Assembly (NCBI GenBank): GCA_025093555.1
Contig: JAIWNF010000123.1
Span: forward strand, 1 to 48,802
Source: Circinella umbellata
Taxonomy: Eukaryota; Mucoromycota; Mucoromycetes; Mucorales; Lichtheimiaceae
DNA: 48,802 bases
Reading direction: 5' to 3'
The position numbers were made by a program, and so were the translations under genes. Below the pieces are notes generated by a model. That model was not told where the DNA came from, searched no databases, and worked only from the letters and a program-made list of their open reading frames with translations. Below, in pieces: positions 34,397 through 45,219 of the stretch (position 1 is the stretch's first letter; every line of letters starts with the position of its first letter).

Positions 34397-34705
34397 GGTG
34401 TGCTTTTTTTATATTTCATTAGTTTTAGTATGATGTTTCAACCCACTATTTTTCTTTTTTCTTTTTCTTTGTAACCTCTTTGTTACATTTTTTTTAGAAA
34501 AAATAAAATAAACTATAAATGATTCCTTGTTCATTGCTCTTAAAAGTGCTAATAAAGAAAAATTACTTTCAGTGTTTAATTTGTTTTCATTAGACTTAAT
34601 AATAAACATTAATATAAGACAAGCCAACTATTTCAACTTACTTCAACTCTCCTAAAAACAACTTGAAACATTAAATCAGCACAAAAATTAAGCACGCCCT
34701 TATTT
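34397..34705. mobile_element. Possible 309-bp MITE
   Basis: AGGGTGTGCTTTTTTT at 34397 and the complement of AGGGCGTGCTTAATTTTT ending at 34705 are inverted. A second matching inner block (ATGTTTCAA) lies about 40 bp in on both sides. The left edge coincides with the loss of gene F coding sequence. No clean target duplication. Confidence 0.4.
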
Positions 34706-34706
34706 C

Positions 34707-34981
34707 AGGCTTGGGTACCATGCGGGTACCATAGGTGGGGCTGACAGATTTAATTATTTTGAAAATTGGGCGAAGTGAAGCTAAGGCCAATTTTTAAAGA
34801 CTTACTATATTAAAGCTCTCCTATTATATGTAACTACATGGCGTTTCTTATTGAAAAAGAAGTGATATATAATATACGATAAAAATAATAATAATAATTG
34901 TATATAATATCAATAGTTGTATAGTATACATTTATAGTACATGTTTATATATATCGGTTTGTTCATTTTGGAAAATTAGAT
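34707..34981. other. Spacer between genes F and H
   Basis: Contains a duplicated GGGTACCAT at about 34714-34732. No gene seen. Confidence 0.3.
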
Positions 34982-35857
34982 TCATTGATTGTTATTATTT
35001 AAAAGAGGGTATTTTCCTCATCCTGTTCTGCTAATACAAGTATTACTATAACATGTCTTACATTGTCTTACACACGGTGGTATATGTAAGCCATCAAAGG
35101 TACTAGTACCTGAAGAAGGAGCAGCGTATATAAAAGAAAATGGTGGATAAAGCAACTATTGTGATAGATATGGATTATAAAATATTATTGGTTCCACTGT
35201 ATTTGTTGTAGTAATATTGCATTATTTCATATGAAGTTGATGTAAAGTTGGGATTAGTATGCTCAGTGTTGCTTATCTCTTCTTCTGTTTATAAGGGTGA
35301 TAATGAAGCAGTTGCTTCATCAATAATAGCTTGAAGTCAAGGTATCTTAAGAGCGGCTGGGTTTTGTGCTTCTGGAATATTGCGTTTTCTTAATGGAGAG
35401 CTTAAATCCTGTTACAAAGTTTCAATTTGTCATTATAGCTATTTTTCATTAAATGTATATTTTGATACTCACACCATTTGGTATGGTAACTATGTAAATG
35501 TTCAGGTGCTTTATAAAAAACAGACTTTCTATCAACAAAAGCTGATCATAATTTTGAAAACTTGTTAAAATTAGGTTGTTGGTTACATTGTAGTTGTTGA
35601 GGAAAATGCTGTCAAATGAGCGAGTCGTATTTGTTGTGTTCGACCTAAGTTTGTATAGGGATAATAGCATGAGCAGGGGTGTGTTTTTTTAGTGCAATTT
35701 CAGGAGAGATGATTTAAAAGTGCGACTGAGTAATAAAAGAAAAGAGGTCACATATCAAGGAAAGGCAGTCTTTGTGTATCAGGTATATTCTAGCAGAATA
35801 TATTATCACTGTTGCTCTGCTTCACTTTACTGCTTATAACTCCTTCAATTATTAAGT

Positions 35858-38800
35858 ATGTCTTTTCCTCAATTTCCCAATGGTTATATTAACCATGAAA
35901 TTACATTTGACGAAAAAGGTCATGATATGTTTATTGGATGGCAATTGGAACATGTAAGTCGTGATAAAAGAAAACTGTATACCACTTACTACAAGAAATG
36001 TTTGGGCGCCGTGCAGTATACGAGCTGTAATGTTTGGCTAAGACCAAAGTTATCCAAGGAATGGATTGATGTACAGGTTATGGAAAATTGCCCTGGTTGC
36101 TTTAAGCCCTCTTTAATTTTTGTTGAATGTCATGCAAAAGTGCATTTTCACATTAAAAGCAAGACTGGTAATATAGACTTTCAGATGGGTTATGGAATTA
36201 TAGATTAAAGAGACTACTAGCTGGGATTGATTATTGTTAGACTATGTGGGATGATTAGTATAAATAATGGTATGTGAATAATGTGTATAACACTCTAATT
36301 GTTTGATTTTTAATAGGTGTAATGAACCATGAAGGGACACATACACACACATGACAAATTTATCCCACTTCATTTCGCAATGGAAACTTTGGAAAAGGTA
36401 GAAGAACACGTTTTGGAATTTCCAGTTGAAAAGCCATATGGTCTGAAAGTTGGTACAAGCCCAATATGTGTTCAAAAACCAGTGAGGCCTATTAGTGATA
36501 TCAATCCAGATCTTCGCAACCTTGGTATGATCAAGCGATTTCAATGTACATACCTCGCCAAGAATGACAAGTTATAATCATCCCAAGCTGTGTTAGAGTC
36601 TGCTTATATGGAACTTGCAGATCTGACCAACGAATTCCAAGGTTATCTGCAATCTGCTGATATTACTCCTGGGAAAATGTGTATTACCTTCTGTGTGCCA
36701 GATATCGCTATGAAAGCAGACTTCAAGAAGCATCCAATGCTTACTAATGTTACTTATGATTGTTTTATAAAGGGATATTACCTTTGTACGACAAATATAT
36801 ACTCTGAAGAAATTGACAAGTTTGGTGTTATTTTTCAAGGCGTGTTGGATAGATTGTCGACAATGCATTTCAAAAACTACTTTCTCTCTTTTTTCAAGAC
36901 TTTTGATTTTGTTTTTGGACATGCAGATGAAGTAATTGATATGAATTTTTCTGGATTGGTAAGTTTGTGTTTATGGTTGGTATGTTATAGGATTGTGTTT
37001 GAGTTTTTTGATGGGAAAAATGGGAGGAACATAAATAGTATATCTATAATGCACGACTTGTAATATATGTGAGTGTCATTACCAGTTGGACAGATGTATT
37101 TTATACATACACTGCATTGATGGGGGAGACATTATAAATAGGAGTATATATTTATCAGTTAGAATATTATATTGCAAATAAATGGATGTACCTTTATCTA
37201 TGTACTTGATATTGTTAATTGTTAATCATGTGTGTGTTGTTTGTCGATATATGTGATAAATAAATGAGTGCGTGATGCTGATGTATTAAATCATGCTAGG
37301 TTATGAATTTTTTGCAAGCCCAGAGACAAGGCTTTCTCACGGCTTTTCAAGAAGCATTCCCTACCAGCAACATTTTGCCAGAAAGCCTGTTAAAAGAATG
37401 CTATCATCACTGGAAACAATCCATATAGAGAATTGTCAGCAACCATGCAGTTGTGCCACTAGGGAATGATGTCGGTTTCATCGATCTCACTGACATCATG
37501 TATAATTCTCTTAGATCAAATGCATATGACCGGGCTGTTCGGCAAATCCGGAATGGTTTTCCAATGCTAAAAAGTGGCTCAATTGGTGGGTTCATGAAGA
37601 AATTGCTGGAATGATTTTTAGATCTAAACAATGGCTTAAGGATGAATTACAGGCACATCCTACTCGTACAACAAGCGGTATAGAAGCATTTCATCATAAT
37701 CTATATTATATTGTTGAGTCAAAGAAACCTGTAATTAATACTATATATCAGATATTTGTCTATCTTCATCCCATTCAATTAGATTTTGATCATATTAAGA
37801 ATGGTGGCAGAGCTGATTATTGAAGAAAGAAAACGAGGTACAAGTTTATTGAGTCAAAGATAAATATATACACGTTATCTTTTATATAGTCTCGTGTAGA
37901 TGTCACTTTTATGTGTGTGTATATATGTATAACAATTATATTTTTTACAGCAAGCCCCGTAAAACCAAGAAGTTCGTGATACATGGTCATGCACCAGACA
38001 TGACCATGACTCTGTTTGATGCACGCTCTTATTTCACCCCAGCTGGATTTGAAATAAATTCAAGCAAGTGGCTGTATTTGTATGAGTAATAATGCATATA
38101 TAAAAGAGTAAAAAACATAACAGAAGTTATTATATCAATAATAATTGCCCATAAAAATATCATAAATACACTATATTCCTTGTTTACTATTTATCGAGCA
38201 TTATCTCTTATGTATACTAAAGATCCATTTAATAAGTCAATAGAGTAAATGTATCATGACACTACTAATGTCTCCTACCAGCTGGCATATAATAAAAAAA
38301 TAGACTATATAAAAAATTTCATGTCCCTCTAAATTCCACAGAAATTTTTTACTAACCTTTCTATACTTTTTTATACATGTTTTGAACATTAAATGAACAA
38401 GATGGCTAAGCAGATGTCGTGAGATGCTTTCGTCTTTGTTATATATCTTATTGCTTTTATAATAAAAAAAGGTTTTCTATAATTTCTTTAAACTACTAAT
38501 TAACGATTTCTTTTTTTTTCTCAATAGCATCTGCTGTATAGAATGAATTCCTCTTTTTATTTTCTCTATAGTATTATGAGCAGTTTCATAGATGTTGTCT
38601 ATTGATTTAACAGATTGGTGTCTGCCAATTTATAACGATTGTAAAGAAATAAAAAAAAAAGGTTTTTTTTACTCATACAAATACACCTGCTATTTTTTTT
38701 AAAGAGCCACTTGCTTGAATTTATTTCAAATCCAGTTGGGGTGAAATAAGGGTGTGCCTGTTTGATCTTAGTAACATTTATATGCTATCTTTATGCATTA

Positions 38801-39787
38801 CTATTGTAGTTTGAGGACTGGAATTGTTAATATTAATTGCTTTTATTAATAGGACAATTGTGTCATAATAGGATTTGAGAAAAAGAGAGATGAAGAAAAG
38901 AAGGAAGAAGAAAGAAAGAAAAAGGAAGAAGAGTGTGGCTGAAGAACGACATGAACGCGCTGCGAAACATGCTGAGCGTATCAAAGAGAACAAGAAGAGG
39001 AGCAAGCAGAATGCCTCAGAACAAGCTTCGAAGAAACGGAAGATTGATGACGGCAATTCTGACAGGCGCGATAAGATAAATACAGATAACACAGTAAGTA
39101 TTTATTTTAATATTATTAACCAATATAATTATATCCAATAGGTCTATGCATAATGATAGAATGTTTAAGTATTTGGGACTTTCTCGCATATCTGTTAATA
39201 TTCTTAGCCAATGCCAATTGAATGATGATGACGTTTTGGATTTTTATAACCCCAAAAGTGATGGTAACTGTGGTTAGAGGTGTGCCTCTGTTGTTGTCAA
39301 TAATGATGAAAAACATTACAGCATTGTTAAATCGGCCATGAAGTGTACTCTAGAAAAAGAAAAAGACTTCTTCACACCTTTATTTGGTAGGGAAGGACAC
39401 TACTAATATTCTTTAGCCAAACTTTCTCAAGTGAATGGTTGTGTTCTCGGAGAGTATTGGTTTGATGTGTAAGACTGCCCTCAAGTTTTAGCGCAGACAT
39501 ATAACTGTCCGGTTATTATCTACTCATGTCATCCATATGGGTTTCATGGAACCACATTTTTGCCTTTCAGAGAACCTGAAAAAGACTCCAATAACTGTAT
39601 TATCAACATCACGCCTATTGTACTTTATTTAAGATGCAACCATATTCAGCTCATTGTAATCAAAAATGATGCTGTAGATAGGGTCATATGGCCAAAGCTT
39701 TTCTCTGGATATGAATCCATCATTTCCCATTATAATATCACCAGATTATGGTTAGACTTATATGAAGCTAGATGTCAATACTTCTAA
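35858..39787 (+). pseudogene. MULE transposase with C-terminal OTU-like protease domain, inactivated
   Basis: The 5' exon (35858 to ~36168) has a FLYWCH-like Cys pattern (YYKKCLGAVQYTSC, CPGC, VECHA), whose H-x-H (HIHTHD) lies in the next exon. 36329-36959 carries the MULE core: HPMLTNVTYDCFIKGYYLCT, VIFQGVLDRL, then FGHADEVIDMNF. Exon 3 from 37302 includes AKKWLNWWVHEEIAGMIF and HPTRTTSGIEAFHHNLYYI. A Lys/Glu-rich linker is at 38872-39093. The last exon (39138-39787) has the OTU cysteine motif SDGNCG and a downstream CNHIQLIV His block. Stops: TAA near 36575, TAG near 37427, TGA near 37820, TAG 39275 right after the DGNC motif, and two TAAs beyond; there is a frameshift near 37567. MULE transposases linked to proteases are known; the protease role is unclear. 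Confidence 0.7.
38014..38766. repeat. Inverted repeat inside the MULE gene
   Basis: Arms 38014-38090 and 38668-38766 are inverted copies of an exon stretch (TATTTCACCCCAGCTGGATT). The right arm has a 20-bp extra block. The 580 bp between is AT-rich without a gene. It is either a secondary insertion or an inverted duplication of part of the exon. Confidence 0.6.
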
Positions 39788-40587
39788 GTATATAAATTAT
39801 TTTTCCATTAGTAATATTTATTCTATTAATCCCAATATTGATATATAAGTGGCAAACAGCCTACAAAAAATGGTTAGTATGGTTATTTTTTGTATTGTGT
39901 AAGTAGATATATATGCAGATATGGATAAGCTTGTATATAGTTAGGACATAGTGTGTAAGGTAATACTATATTAAATAGTTGTTATTACAATTTTACGCGA
40001 AATAACAAAAATAAAAGAGTTCATGCATTTTTACATGAAAAATGCCCAAAAATAAAAAACACCAAAAAAACACGAAAAAAAAACTGTTTTGATATAACAC
40101 CAAAAAAAACCCCCTTAACTTATTTTTATAGTACAAATATACAAGTGGAGTCTGAGGCTTAATATTTCTGTGGCGATGCACTAAAAAAAATGTGGCGATG
40201 CACCAAAAAACCTGAAATTGCACCAAAAAAAAACTGCACTCCATAAGCAGCGCCTTGACGTTGACCCATAAATATAAATTGTGATCCAGCTGTATATGCT
40301 GTAGAATCATGTAAGATAATCATTAAGGCTAAATCAGATGAAGATGTTTTATTTCTTGTTGATAACAATGAACTGTCTGCTGCACGAATGTTATAAAGAT
40401 CTATAAGTGACCGAGGTAGGGTAGAAATTCCAAAGCTTTCATCAGAGTCAGCAAGATGAAGGGCATATTTATATACCCCTAGTTCATTGTAAATGGCTAG
40501 CAATCCAAGTTGTAGATGTAAATCATTTATATGTTAGGTGAGCCATGGCTCATAATGTCCTTTGTGAAACTTACTATGTCTATTCAT

Positions 40588-41095
40588 TGTTCCTACCTAA
40601 AACATAATAATAAATTAGTTTATATGCAATTATTTTTCTAGTCATTGAATATACATACAGGATTTTTCTTAATGATTGGCAGGGGGTTTTTTCCCATTAT
40701 GGCAGGGCCTTTTTTCATTTTGGCGTTGGGGGGTCTTTTTTGATTGGCGGTGGAATTTTCATGATTGGCAGGAGGTGAAGAATTACAATGGCGCCTGTAA
40801 TTTTAAGCTGATGGCAGAATTACAAACTTCATGGCGGTTGGGAACTGTGATTTTAATCCTTTATTAAAACTATTTTTTGTAGCTTTCTTATTATTTTTAT
40901 GTTGTAAATTTTATAATTTATTAAAAAAAACCATATTTAAATATGAAAAAAATAATAATATGAAGATAATAATAATATAAAGATAAAAATAATAAATAAT
41001 AAATAATGATATGAAAAAAAAATAATGATATAATCAAGATAAAAAAATAAAGATAAAAAAAATAAAGGTAAAAACAAAAACTACAACGTTCCCTC
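40588..41095. other. Low-complexity spacer
   Basis: 40676-40860 has irregular repeats of ATTGGCAGG/ATTGGCGG. 40920-41085 is A/T with AATAATAAT and GATAAAAA runs. No gene seen. Confidence 0.4.
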
Positions 41096-42325
41096 TTATT
41101 CTATGACAGCAAGCAAATGCTTAATCCACCTTTGACAATCTTGGGCAGAAATTTGATTGGCTGAATCGGTTACTCTTAGTAGTAATGCATCAACTGTTGG
41201 CAACTTTCTATTTACACTGGCGTTCAGCTTCAACCAGGATTCTTGCATGGGGTTCAAGAAGGGCCGATGCTGAGGAAGATACATTATATGGAAGCCTTGT
41301 TTTACAATAGCCTCCTGAAATTCTTGGGTTTTATGGATTGGTGCATTATCTATAACTAAGGTCCTTCCTGAGATAAATACGAGTAGTAAAAAATAGAAAG
41401 ATAGGACTAAAGTAAAATATAGTTGAGAATCTGTTTATTCCTAGAATAAAATAACTACTCTTTTATATCTTTTCTAAATTATGTAACTATCTTATTTTAT
41501 CCGATCATGGCTAAACTATGTTTTATACGAATGGATGAGAGGACCTATTATATTTGTTCTATTATAAATATTAATTCTAGATCATTCTCTGAAACCGTTT
41601 GTGACAGTTGTTACTAATCTCATTCTTCCTTTGATGTTCCTTTTTTATCCGGATTAATAATAAGAACGAATCAAAGTAAATAATAGTATATATTGATTAT
41701 ATCTTTTATCCTTAACGGAATGATGTTTGACTGATTATTCATGAATGGATGGAATGTATGTACTATTATGGTGGTTCACCACACTTCCACCCATTCCATT
41801 TTCCTTAAGCACCTTCATCAGCACCTCCAGGAACCCAACATACTTGTCTTTAATACTACTACTTTTTCGTGGCATTCTTCTAGCACTTAGACTGACAACT
41901 TCTTCACCAGTGATACCACCCAAGAACATGAAGATGTGATTGCAAGGCATTGGGATTCTTGTCTTAGCAGAAGAACCTCTTATTGGACGTCTGGGGAGTA
42001 TGTTGAAACAACTTTCATCTATAAAGACACACTTATAATAGTCAACACTATTGATCATAACAGATGGATTCATTGATTTAGATATAGAAGTTTCCTATTA
42101 AGTTATCAACTATTAGTTAATAAAAGTTTGAAATACAAGCCAAAATTCATAAAGAGTTATCAGTTTATTTTTTACCTTGGCCATTGACAAAAGTGGCTGT
42201 ACACCACTGGTAACTCCACTGCATCCATTGGATATAATGGGATAGACATCGTCCACTTCCATCTTGTCTTCAAGCATATCAACGTCTGCATCATATGGTT
42301 GTCTGGAGCTCTCAATATATGACAT
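41096..42325 (-). pseudogene. Tc1/mariner-like (IS630-type DDE) transposase, probably inactive
   Basis: Exon at 42325 starts MSYIESSRQPYDADVDMLED. A middle exon (to about 41771) has CVFIDESCFNI (first catalytic Asp), RPIRGSSAKTRIP and LGGITGEEVVSL. After a ~390-bp intron the last exon (41382-41096) has TLVIDNAPIHK (second Asp) and YLPQHRPFLNPMQESWLKL. In this family the third catalytic residue is the Glu of NPIE; here it aligns with Gln (NPMQ), so catalysis may be lost even though the frame is open. The N-terminal helix-turn-helix is not obvious in this gene. A sequence resembling a terminal repeat, GGTTGCACGGAACACCC, follows at 42440-42456 on the 5' side; I could not find its partner. Confidence 0.65.
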
Positions 42326-42440
42326 GGTACTTGTAGGTTTAAAAAATTGAATAAAAATGTAAGCAGAGGTTGCAGTAGATAAACAACTCTTTTATATTCC
42401 TTTTCTTTTCGAGCATCATAGTTTGAATAATACTTAAATT

Positions 42441-42529
42441 GGTTGCACGGAACACCCTTATTTAATATTTTTTATCACACACAAAAAAAAGGGCCTTGGA
42501 AGTTGGTTACACGGAACACTCAGACAAAT
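42441..42529 (+). repeat. Two copies of GTTRCACGGAACA
   Basis: GTTGCACGGAACA at 42441 and GTTACACGGAACA at about 42517 share the motif of the tandem array at 44612-44749. They may be transposase-binding or terminal sites of the elements around the small HTH genes. Confidence 0.5.
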
Positions 42530-42695
42530 AATATGTTATAGCGTACAAACACAGATGGATACACATGTCATTATAAAAAGGATGAAAGGAAAAAATGATG
42601 GGAGATATATATTGGAAATGTAGCTATTATTAAAAGAATCTATTTAAACTAAGCTACCAAAAATGACCACAAGACTCTTATCATTGAAAGACATC

Positions 42696-43021
42696 TCAAT
42701 CTAGTGCCAATTTCTTCATGTGGGCTATATCCACCAATACACAAACAGCTTCCAGAAGATGCAAGGCCCAGCCAATTTCATTCCACTTCGCTAAAACTCG
42801 ACAAATAGCTCTTCTTGATACATTGAACCTTACAGTAATGATATCCTTCGACTCCCGTACTTGAAAATACATTCAGGCTATTTGCTCTTTTATATCCACA
42901 GACAGCTTGACTTGTTGTCATCTTTGAATCTTATCATATAGCTCTCATCCTTCTACTTCAAATAGATGTATACGATTTTGATGAAGCATCAATGCACAAT
43001 CAAGATTTGTTTGAACAGATT
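42696..43021 (-). pseudogene. Decayed helix-turn-helix protein exon
   Basis: One frame with three TGA stops reads NRIHLFEVEG, ELYDKIQR, then QQVKLSVDIKEQIA and MYFQVRESKDIITVRFNVSRR followed by AICRVLAKWNEIGWAL. The last part resembles the HTH at the start of Tc1/mariner-type transposases. An acceptor TTTATAG precedes it at 43022-43028. The 5' exon was not identified. It could be a displaced N-terminal part of a transposase. Confidence 0.45.
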
Positions 43022-43308
43022 CTATAAACAAGAGCTATTGTTAACAAAAGAAAATCAGTGATGTTGGCAATAACACACCTTTTATTTAGAGAACTGCAAT
43101 AATGAAGTCTGTACGAACGTATAAGTATGACATTTTAAAAACGAATAAAATAATCCTTTTCCATTGCAGATGTGTTGCTTTTATACTTTTTTTATGATTG
43201 AATCCATAATGTAACACAAGCACAATCTCACAAATCCCACTCACAGACACATATCCTTATCCATTCTCAAGACAAATAAAATCAAAACCAAAGTAATTGT
43301 AATTATTT

Positions 43309-43541
43309 TTATGAATTATTGTTTATTCCACGACGACGAACTCTCTCTCGAGCAATGTAGGTTGCCATGGTGGACAAAGCCAAACCGGTTATTTCAACCA
43401 CATCACAGACTTGGAGATGTTCGTCAAAATGAAGATGAAACATCTCCAGACGTTCTTGTTCCGTGACGCGATGCCTCTTTTTGACTTGAAGAGGGGTGGG
43501 TGAAGCTAAATAAACAGTTTTTTTTTCTCCATAAGCATTCC

Positions 43542-43590
<49 letters not shown>

Positions 43591-43734
43591 TATATCTAGA
43601 GTATTTTTAAACTTACCAAACACAACATCAACCAGATCCAGAGACTCGATCCAATTATCATACGCAATTTGGGGGTCAGAATTAGCATCATCTGATATGC
43701 CCTTGGTTTTGGCTTTGTAAATTTGCGTGCTCAT
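43309..43734 (-). CDS. Small two-exon HTH-domain protein, intact
   Basis: Exons 43734-43617 and 43505-43309 join across a 111-bp GT-AG intron in phase 1, giving 104 residues. The C-terminal half (KKRHRVTEQERLEMFHLHFD, then EHLQVCDVVEITGLALSTMA and TYIARERVRRRG) has the shape of a homeodomain-like helix-turn-helix with a basic tail. The intron contains a TATA/TATG microsatellite. No stops or shifts. Probably DNA-binding, as in the N-terminal part of Tc1-type transposases, but there is no catalytic domain. It lies in a run of minus-strand small genes upstream of the KDZ gene. Exact function unknown. Confidence 0.6.
43541..43592. repeat. TATA/TATG microsatellite in an intron
   Basis: (TA)n followed by (TATG)n, lying within the intron of the small HTH gene. 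Confidence 0.85.
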
Positions 43735-43979
43735 TGTTAATAAAGATAAAATATGTTCATCTGAATAACCAATTCTCCAGCTCTTAAATAGTTGCTTACC
43801 ATGATTTTCTCACTATCTCTAGTACAATTTTTTTGTACTTCAGTAACAATTTTTTTTGTATACGGCAAACATGGGTTACCTAGACCTAATCAAATTTGAA
43901 TATTTTTTCTAGGATACTTTTGGGCTCCACAAAATAGACTGACACAACTACCCAGTAAAAATCAGAAAGAAAGTATTTT

Positions 43980-44421
43980 TTATATATCAATAATATTAAG
44001 ATAAGTTTCTCTATATTCCTGAGCCCATTGAAACATTGTTGATTTTGGGACCTCAGTTCTATTATACCCTTTTCTTTCAATTGCACATTGTCTGATAGCC
44101 TCCTTAATTTTTTCATCCTCTCTCTTCCACTTCGGTACCCTTTGTTTTTTAGTTTCCATTAGTTTTAAAACTTGTTCTTCTAGCTGTTGTGCCCTCTCCA
44201 GCATCTCTTGAAGAGCCAATTCACCAGGGAGCATGACTAATAGTTTATACTTTGTTCCTGTCCGCTTTGCGTCTAAAACTCTAATAAATTCCTCTGTTTG
44301 AAGCATTTAGAATACCATGTCTAAAAGTAATATTAATTATCATACCAATTAGAGGATCTTCTCCATCACTGGCATTGACAGCTTCACGTATTTCATCATG
44401 ACTTAGGGCAACGTCGCTCAT
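43980..44421 (-). CDS. Small two-exon helical/HTH protein, intact, divergent to the KDZ transposase
   Basis: Exons 44421-44346 and 44293-43980 join in phase 1 across a 52-bp GT-AG intron, giving 129 residues. The protein starts MSDVALSHDEIREAVNASDG, has a coiled-coil-like centre (ALQEMLERAQQLEEQVLKLM) and a basic HTH-like end (KWKREDEKIKEAIRQCAIER, then PKSTMFQWAQEYRETYL). No stops or shifts. It starts about 800 bp from the KDZ start codon on the other strand, across a region with tandem repeats. The arrangement copies the transposase/accessory pairs of elements A and B, so a role as the KDZ element's helper is plausible but unproven. Confidence 0.6.
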
Positions 44422-45219
44422 TTGAAAATATTATGGAAAAGTCTATAGCGAAGGCATATAATCAATGTTATATATAATAAAAATAAAACTTTAAAGAGAA
44501 ATACGAATACATACAAATAGAACGTTACAAGAAACAAATTGATTCATTCCACTCTAAGCTGATCCCATTCCGTTTTTGTGCAAGTGCACAGTGAACGTTC
44601 AGAATTAGTTTGTTGCACGGAACAAAGCAAAGACCAATTTCATAAGAAAAGTACAGAGAAAATATTTAAAATTGTTACACGGAACAAAGCAAAGGCCAAC
44701 TTCATAAGAAAAATACAAAAAGAAAATATTCAAGCTGTTACATGGAACAAAGCAAAGTAAAAATGCATAAACAAAATAATCAAAGCTGTCACTTGTAAAA
44801 TAAATCATAATTATACTTTGGGGACCATCTTGAAGGTGGATAATTAGGGTGTTGTACAGAACAACAAAAAATTGCTATCTTATTGTCCTCAATTCATATG
44901 ATATCTTTGAGCCATGCCAAAAAAAGTATATAAAGAGTAAGGCATAGATTTATTTATAGTGATAGTCCGAAAAAATAATTCAATATTTATACGCAGCACC
45001 CACAATATACCACCTAACCAAGCTCCGCGACAGGTTCCTAAAATAAATAAAAGCTTTTGAAAACAAGCTTTAGGAACCACGGAATTCACCAGAATCTACA
45101 TGAAATGTTCGTTTTAGGCAATACAAGCCATTGTTGTACAGTTTTAGTACTCCTTCTAATAATAATAAAAATAATAATAAAAAGTGCATTCTGCTTATTC
45201 AACTTTTACGCAAATTAAA
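44422..45219. promoter_or_regulatory. Divergent intergenic region with ~62-bp tandem repeats
   Basis: GTTGCACGGAACAAAGCAAAG at 44612, 44674 and 44737 starts successive units of 62-63 bp, the last degenerate; a related GTTGTACAGAACAAC occurs at about 44852. The array lies between two divergently transcribed intact genes and could hold promoter or transposase-binding sites. No TATA box stands out. Confidence 0.55.

Larger units (their letters stand above)
35677..40242 (+). mobile_element. 4.6-kb MULE (Mutator-like element) inserted in gene H
   Basis: The ends GGGTGTGTTTTTTTAGTGC and, inverted, GGAGTGCAGTTTTTTTTTGG both lead into TGCAATTTCAGG. The 8-bp flanks ATGAGCAG (35669-35676) and ATAAGCAG (40243-40250) differ by one transition and fit the 8-11 bp duplication of MULEs. 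The element contains the transposase-OTU gene below. The terminal repeats are short (about 30 bp) for a MULE. Confidence 0.65.
34982..40587 (-). pseudogene. Unrecognised gene H, split by a MULE insertion
   Basis: The 5' part (40587-40243) encodes MNRHSKFHKGHYEPWLT, a stop (TAA), then HINDLHLQLGLLAIYNELGV, DSSLLSTRNKTSSSDLALMI and SQFIFMGQRQGAA. Removing the MULE (35677-40242) and one copy of its 8-bp duplication joins this in frame to 35676-34982. That part continues AIIPIQT...VEHNKYDSL and ends with a Cys cluster (PPCVRQCKTCYSNTC). The downstream part keeps one frame for about 230 codons despite some nine stops (TAA, TAG and TGA) and no obvious frameshift. A competing open frame of 73 codons exists at 35449-35670 on the same strand, which lowers confidence. 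Family not recognised. Confidence 0.4.

Noticed and set aside
38875..39141. Separate Lys/Arg-rich protein
   Set aside because: The Lys/Glu-rich stretch lies in order between the MULE core and the OTU exon and fits a linker of that gene.
40676..40867. Trp/Gly-rich small protein
   Set aside because: It arises from repeated ATTGGCAGG-type DNA; no homology or gene structure.
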